Assembly: GCF_023008585.1 (NCBI RefSeq)
Contig: NZ_CP095390.1
Location: 1,054,001 to 1,118,000 of the forward strand
Source of the DNA: Natribaculum breve
GTDB taxonomy: Archaea; Halobacteriota; Halobacteria; Halobacteriales; Natrialbaceae
Reading direction: 5' to 3'
Length of the DNA stretch: 64,000 nucleotides
Below, piece by piece: positions 62,813 to 64,000 of this stretch. A program made the translations under genes and the position numbers. Every line of letters begins with the position of its first letter. The stretch's first letter is position 1. Below the pieces are notes generated by a model, which searched no databases, was not told the origin of the DNA, and worked only from the letters and a program-made list of their open reading frames with translations.

Positions 62813-64000
62813 ATGACAGAGGACTTCTACGACCTTCTCGACGTGCCCCGGGACGCCTCACAGGACGAGATCAAAGAGGCGTTTCGCGAGCAGGTCAGGA
62901 TCTACCACCCCGATCTGAACGACGACGACCGTGCACAGGCCCAGTTTACGGCGCTCAAGAAGGCCTACGACATCCTCGGAGATCCGGTCGAGCGGAAGGC
63001 GTACGACCGCCTCGGCCACAAAGACTACGTAGCGAAACGGACCAGCGGCATCCCGTCTCCCGACGTCTGGCAGCGCACGTCTGACGACTCGACCGGCGAC
63101 TCGACGGGCAGTGAGACGGGCCAGTCGACGCGAACGGCCACTGCCGGAGGGTCGACGGGCACCTCGAGTCGTACTGGCGGGTCGAGCACGTCTCGAACCT
63201 CGCGTACGAGAACCGGATCGACGGCCGGATCGACGACCGGATCGACGACCAGTGGCGGCGCGACGGCCGGATCGACGGCCGGATCGACGACCGGATCGAC
63301 GACCAGTGGCGGCGCGACGGCCGGATCGACGGCCGGATCGACGACCGGATCGACGACCGGATCGACGACCAGTGGCGGCGCGACGACGGCGAACGCGACC
63401 GGAACGGCGAGTTCGACCGGCGCGACGGCCAGTTCCAGCAGTAGCACGACGAACCGCCGCGACGCGAAGACCGGTTCCGCGACGAGTGCCTCGAGCAGCC
63501 AGTCCACCCGCTCGAGCGAGAGCAGCGCCGCCGACAACGCGTTCGTCCGGTGGTGGCACGACCAGAACTTCGCGTGGCCGCTGATCTGGGCGGCGGCGAC
63601 GATCTACGCGATCGGTCTCGCTCACTTCGGACTCGAGAACGCGGTCGCGCTCCGCTCGTTCGGTGACGAACTCGCCGCCGTCGGAGCCGATCCGGCGGAA
63701 CTCCGGGCCGTCCTCACGAGCGGCCGCCACGGAATCGACACGACGGTCGGCTTCGTCGCCGCCGTCGAACCCGTCGCGCCGCCACTCGAACCCACGCAGT
63801 GGTACGGCGCACTCGCCGGTATCGTCGCGCTCGCGTTCCTGCTGGTCGTCGGCGTGCGCGTCGGCTGGCGACGGGATACGTGGGGCCCGGTCTCGATCGA
63901 CGAGACGATCGTCGTCGCGCTCGCGCTCGGCGTCTCGACGGTCCTGATCGGTGGCCCGTTGCTCGCGGGGACGGTCCTCATGCCGCTTCTGTTCGGCGTG
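62813..64000 (+). CDS. Membrane-bound J-domain protein with Gly-Ser-Thr repeat, partial
   Basis: A J-domain protein cut by the window edge (396 codons visible). Residues 1-65 form a J domain with H32-P-D34 (RIYHPDL), so it can stimulate Hsp70 ATPase. Then a long Ser/Thr/Gly-rich linker (about 70-260), including an exact tandem repeat of four-residue units, and from about 262 several transmembrane helices (about 262-285, 315-335, 360-385). Unlike DnaJ, no Gly/Phe or zinc-finger part is seen. Confidence 0.85.
   Translation, partial: MTEDFYDLLDVPRDASQDEIKEAFREQVRIYHPDLNDDDRAQAQFTALKKAYDILGDPVERKAYDRLGHKDYVAKRTSGIPSPDVWQRTSDDSTGDSTGSETGQSTRTATAGGSTGTSSRTGGSSTSRTSRTRTGSTAGSTTGSTTSGGATAGSTAGSTTGSTTSGGATAGSTAGSTTGSTTGSTTSGGATTANATGTASSTGATASSSSSTTNRRDAKTGSATSASSSQSTRSSESSAADNAFVRWWHDQNFAWPLIWAAATIYAIGLAHFGLENAVALRSFGDELAAVGADPAELRAVLTSGRHGIDTTVGFVAAVEPVAPPLEPTQWYGALAGIVALAFLLVVGVRVGWRRDTWGPVSIDETIVVALALGVSTVLIGGPLLAGTVLMPLLFGV
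63212..63385 (+). repeat. In-frame 12-bp tandem repeat in the J-domain protein
   Basis: 174 bp of ten units of [A/G]CCGGATCGACG (Thr/Ala-Gly-Ser-Thr), interrupted three times by ACCAGTGGCGGCGCGACG (TSGGAT). It encodes residues 134-191. The near-identical repeats suggest recent replication slippage or length variation between strains. Confidence 0.85.

Noticed and set aside
63212..63385. Tandem repeat considered as a CRISPR array
   Set aside because: Repeats are 12 bp with no spacers, in frame inside a coding sequence.

Overview
The window is a 64-kb chromosomal segment of a halophilic archaeon (class Halobacteria). Evidence: high G+C (about two thirds by eye) with strongly acidic proteins, archaeal marker genes (ribosomal proteins S15 and S3Ae, KEOPS Pcc1, RibL, UPF0179, archaetidylserine synthase, archaeosine precursor genes), haloarchaeal families (Bat-type PAS/GAF/HTH regulator, HalOD1, halocyanin-like cupredoxin) and TATA-type promoters 24-30 nt before start codons, many apparently leaderless. 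Closest relatives probably lie in the Natrialbales, but that is an impression, not a search result.

Layout. 0-3.3 kb: two PrkA-type kinases. 3.9-8.6 kb: DUF5820-like protein, UPF0179, an HD phosphohydrolase, an amidohydrolase, a universal stress protein, and BirA convergent with it. 8.7-13.9 kb: TyrRS, a zinc microprotein, DUF3006 plus a ComEC-like MBL lipoprotein, VOC, ASCH, a 32-residue microprotein, SRPBCC and an Lrp/AsnC regulator. 14.1-16.9 kb: 2-oxoacid:ferredoxin oxidoreductase (beta, then fused gamma-alpha). 17.1-25.6 kb: aromatic amino-acid genes (aroC, aroA, tyrA) interleaved with a phosphodiesterase, a LolA-like lipoprotein, an M24 peptidase and an M48 protease. 25.6-28.2 kb: Rsm22-like methyltransferase, SurE, a SelW-like protein. 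28.4-33.3 kb: the most accessory-looking part, with small regulators, OsmC, MazG, a possible PD-(D/E)XK nuclease, a copper chaperone, an orphan membrane protein and lipoprotein, tRNA-Ala(GGC), and a stretch that looks like an unannotated structured RNA. 33.4-36 kb: the information-processing operon rps15, DHH protein, pcc1, rps3ae. 36.2-40.6 kb: cupredoxin, archaetidylserine synthase, HEAT-repeat protein, LTD+PLD exoenzyme. 40.9-46.4 kb: CMAH-like MBL protein, S1/OB/DHH phosphoesterase, JAMM protease, RibL, a 40-residue membrane protein and a CinA-like protein. 46.5-49.1 kb: an HTH regulator, then queD-queE-queC for preQ0 (archaeosine). 49.2-54.5 kb: PQQ-propeller exoprotein, two divergent DMT transporters, short FAD oxidoreductase, NosL, HalOD1. 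54.6-64 kb: large Bat-like sensor-regulator, aldo-keto reductase, gamma-glutamyltransferase, a DUF protein, DNA polymerase IV and the start of a membrane-bound J-domain protein with a tandem repeat.

Most of the window is core metabolism and information processing. I see no CRISPR array, intact insertion sequence, rRNA or prophage. The least explained signals are noncoding: the multi-hairpin stretch at 32.88-33.02 kb, a nested inverted repeat at 53.2 kb, a structured rps15 leader, and perfect palindromes before korAB and the zinc microprotein. Among proteins they are a degenerate DHH protein inside a ribosomal operon, a putative PD-(D/E)XK nuclease, and a J-domain/Gly-Ser-Thr repeat/transmembrane architecture. 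I did not find a convincing complete new multi-gene system.
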